The position numbers and the translations under genes are program-made. A stretch of DNA of 11,949 nt from positions 1 to 11,949 of the forward strand of contig JBOHRW010000040.1 in the NCBI GenBank assembly GCA_050732935.1, written 5' to 3'. The first letter of the stretch is position 1; each line of letters begins with the position of its first letter. This stretch comes from DASRVA01 sp050732935 (lineage in GTDB: Bacteria; Gemmatimonadota; Gemmatimonadetes; JACCXV01; JAHWKZ01). The notes under the pieces are model-generated. The model worked only from the letters and a program-made list of their open reading frames with translations, made no database searches and was not told the DNA's origin. This document shows, piece by piece, positions 6,901-11,949 of the stretch.

Positions 6901-7767
6901 AAGGCGAACGCGAAGCTGCACGAGATCCTGGCGGCGGCCAGGGAGAAGATCTCGGGCATCCGCGAGAAGACCAAGGAGCGGATCGAGAAGATCCATCAGC
7001 CCGACGATCTCCCGCCGGGCGTGGTGCAGCTCGTCAAGGTCTACATCGCCCAGAAGCGGAAGGTCGCGGTCGGGGACAAGATGGCCGGACGCCACGGCAA
7101 CAAGGGTATCGTGGCGCGGATCGTACCCGAGGAGGACATGCCGTTCCTGCCGGACGGGACACCGGTGGAGATCGTCCTCAATCCGCTCGGGGTGCCGAGC
7201 CGGATGAACGTGGGGCAGATCCTGGAGACTCATCTCGGATGGGCGGCCAAGCTGCTCGGATTCACGGTGGAGACGCCGGTCTTTCACGGTGCGACCGAGG
7301 CCGAGATCGACAAGTGGCTGGCCGAGGCCGATCTGCCCGAGGGCGGCAAGTCCGTGCTGTACGACGGGACGAGCGGACAACCGTTCGACGAGAAGGTGAC
7401 GGTGGGGTACATCTACATGCTGAAGCTTTCCCACCTGGTGGACGACAAGATCCACGCTCGCTCGATCGGCCCCTACTCGCTGGTCACCCAGCAGCCGCTG
7501 GCCGGGAAGGCCCAGTTCGGCGGGCAGCGCTTCGGCGAGATGGAGGTGTGGGCTCTGGAGGCCTACGGCGCCGCCCACACGCTGCAGGAGATCCTGACCG
7601 TCAAGTCGGACGACGTTCAGGGCCGCTCGCGTGTCTACGAGGCGATCGTCAAGGGCGACAACCTGCCCGAGCCGGGCGTCCCCGAGTCGTTCCGCGTGCT
7701 GGTGAAGGAGCTGCAGTCTCTGGGGCTCAGCGTCGAGCTCGGGACGGACGGAGAATCGGCCAAATGA
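3943..7767 (+). CDS. rpoB: DNA-directed RNA polymerase subunit beta
   Basis: The beta subunit forms one pincer of RNA polymerase and part of the active site. The product has 1274 residues (E. coli 1342). Domains run in normal order: protrusion and lobe regions, an insertion like E. coli SI1 at about 240-310 (DEETGEVFVE), the rifampicin-binding region at about 463-500 with GSSQLSQFMDQTNP, the FEDA pair Glu774-Asp775, a Lys/Glu-rich coiled-coil insertion like E. coli SI2 at about 898-1018, and GDKMAGRHGNKG with Lys1046 and Lys1054. The C-terminal clamp segment includes FGGQRFGEMEVWALEAYGAA. Asp472, His482 and Ser487, equivalent to E. coli Asp516, His526 and Ser531, are wild type, so rifampicin-resistant alleles at these sites are not present. 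TTG start with strong Shine-Dalgarno. The stop TGA is at 7765-7767. Confidence 0.98.
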   Translation: MRSNSGNGTKHHSFGKLGVSMDMPDLLAVQKESFAKLLQIEVPAEERVSDGLQAVFQDVFPITDVKENYSLEFVRYAIGEPKYGVEECQERDMTYAAPLKATLRLVMKEDVDGEKKIKAVTEKEVFLGEIPLLTDLGTFVINGAERVIVSQLHRSPGVVFEENIHPNGTKLHSARIIPFRGSWVEFTVDIHDIVYVHIDKKKKFPVTALLRAFGYATNGEILEQFYEVRKIDLADAKDRDVRRELLGAPLAEDVVDEETGEVFVERNTEITADIYKKLRKAGVDEIEIYASGLDLPRAEAYLVANTLRKDPTEDQNDALMKIYSLMRSGEAPNLTIARDHLERLFFDPKRYDLGRVGRYKLNQRLEIEAPPDITILRREDFVEIIKYLVKLRNGLGYVDDIDHLGNRRVRSIGELIANQFSLGLSRMARLVRERMTTQDPEKMALDDLVNARTVSAVINAFFGSSQLSQFMDQTNPLAEMTHKRRLSALGPGGLTRERAGFEVRDVHYSHYGRMCPIETPEGPNIGLITSLSTYARINDLGFIETPYRKVEKGRVTGEIVYLSASQEDPFVIAQASAPLDEKGRFLNEYVLCRLHDNFPLVKPEEVDFMDVSPEQLVSIAAALIPFLEHDDANRALMGSNMQRQAVPLLQPQVPIISTGLEGRVAIDSGAVVVARRDGVVESVTSDRVIVRRKGKSPAEDEGKIDFANADVYELMKFRRTNQDTAINQRPLVRRGDKVKAGQVLADGAATADGKLALGVNTLVAFMPWYGSNFEDAIILSERLVKDDTFTSVHIQELELHVRDTKRGQEEITHEIPNVAEEALVNLDDRGIVRIGASIKPGDILVGKVSPKGEKELSPEERLLTAIFGEKAKDVKDTSLKAPPGLEGVIIDVKVFSRMHDDVLTERDKELEEGKSKRHEEREIAKVLASRNEQLAEILKGASVETLKYDPEDRVNVQPIGTKLTAKMVEEIDLSKIDWKSVELKEEKANAKLHEILAAAREKISGIREKTKERIEKIHQPDDLPPGVVQLVKVYIAQKRKVAVGDKMAGRHGNKGIVARIVPEEDMPFLPDGTPVEIVLNPLGVPSRMNVGQILETHLGWAAKLLGFTVETPVFHGATEAEIDKWLAEADLPEGGKSVLYDGTSGQPFDEKVTVGYIYMLKLSHLVDDKIHARSIGPYSLVTQQPLAGKAQFGGQRFGEMEVWALEAYGAAHTLQEILTVKSDDVQGRSRVYEAIVKGDNLPEPGVPESFRVLVKELQSLGLSVELGTDGESAK

Positions 7768-7831
7768 TGGAGAAGCGGATTGATGGATTTCTGCCACATG
7801 GCGTACAACGGGTAGAGGAGGCAGCAGGACA

Positions 7832-7835
<4 letters not shown>
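7764..7835 (+). other. 23-codon open frame exactly bridging rpoB and rpoC (doubtful gene)
   Basis: ATG at 7764 overlaps the rpoB stop as ATGA (7764-7767). The frame reads MMEKRIDGFLPHG and on to a TGA at 7833-7835 that overlaps the rpoC start as GTGA (7832-7835). GGAG at 7750-7753 could serve it. The peptide resembles nothing I know. Only 11 of 23 third positions are G or C, far below the flanking genes, so codon use argues against a selected protein. Ribosomes leaving rpoB could still reinitiate here and travel to the rpoC start, so a coupling role is conceivable. Confidence 0.25.
7816..7834 (+). promoter_or_regulatory. Shine-Dalgarno deciding the GTG start of rpoC
   Basis: A full AGGAGG consensus lies at 7816-7821, 10 bases ahead of GTG at 7832-7834. 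No ATG nearby lies in the rpoC frame, and the residues after GTG (IDFRSQ, then FEFIRVGIASPEQIREWS) align with RpoC N-termini. This fixes the start. Confidence 0.8.

Positions 7836-11949
<4,114 letters not shown>

Noticed and set aside
7768..7831. A terminator between rpoB and rpoC
   Set aside because: Only a 3-bp GCC/GGC pairing is present and there is no T run.

Overview
This window is a core housekeeping locus, all on the + strand: the 3' end of tuf, then rpmG, tRNA-Trp(CCA), secE, nusG, rplK, rplA, rplJ, rplL, rpoB and nearly all of rpoC. The order tuf-rpmG-trnW-secE-nusG-rplKAJL-rpoBC is an ancient and widely conserved bacterial arrangement. Nothing mobile, foreign or defence-related is visible. 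No stretch over 100 bases lacks a gene.

Organism: a high-G+C bacterium whose codons end strongly in G or C. The polymerase looks Gram-negative in architecture. RpoB has insertions where E. coli beta has SI1 and SI2 (about residues 240-310 and 898-1018). RpoC has a large insertion after the trigger loop, as in E. coli beta-prime SI3. This argues against Actinobacteria and Firmicutes despite the G+C. A deltaproteobacterial, acidobacterial or related uncultured lineage is possible, but I cannot place it to phylum from the window alone.

Layout: bases 1-407 hold the last third of EF-Tu. Bases 418-694 hold L33 (zinc-binding form) and a tRNA-Trp with encoded CCA. Bases 721-1543 hold SecE (single membrane helix) and NusG. 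Bases 1600-3843 hold L11-L1-L10-L12; L11 and L1 overlap by 4 bases, and L10 carries an unusual acidic tail built from 36-bp tandem repeats. Bases 3844-3942 form the largest gap, with a hairpin plus T4 that looks like a partial terminator ahead of rpoB. Bases 3943-7767 are rpoB (TTG start). Bases 7832-11949 are rpoC (GTG start), running off the window probably only a short way before its stop.

How the genes work together: they make translation elongation (EF-Tu, L11/L10/L12 stalk, L1, L33, tRNA-Trp) and transcription (beta, beta-prime, NusG) machinery, plus the SecE translocon subunit. The short gaps suggest cotranscription. The intergenic hairpin and non-ATG starts of rpoB and rpoC may set polymerase output below ribosomal protein output, as in E. 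coli, though by sequence inference only.

I found no convincing new system. The observations most worth checking are the L10 repeat tail, the paired hairpins before rpoB, a 23-codon frame that exactly bridges rpoB and rpoC, and single-residue departures near the RNA polymerase active site.
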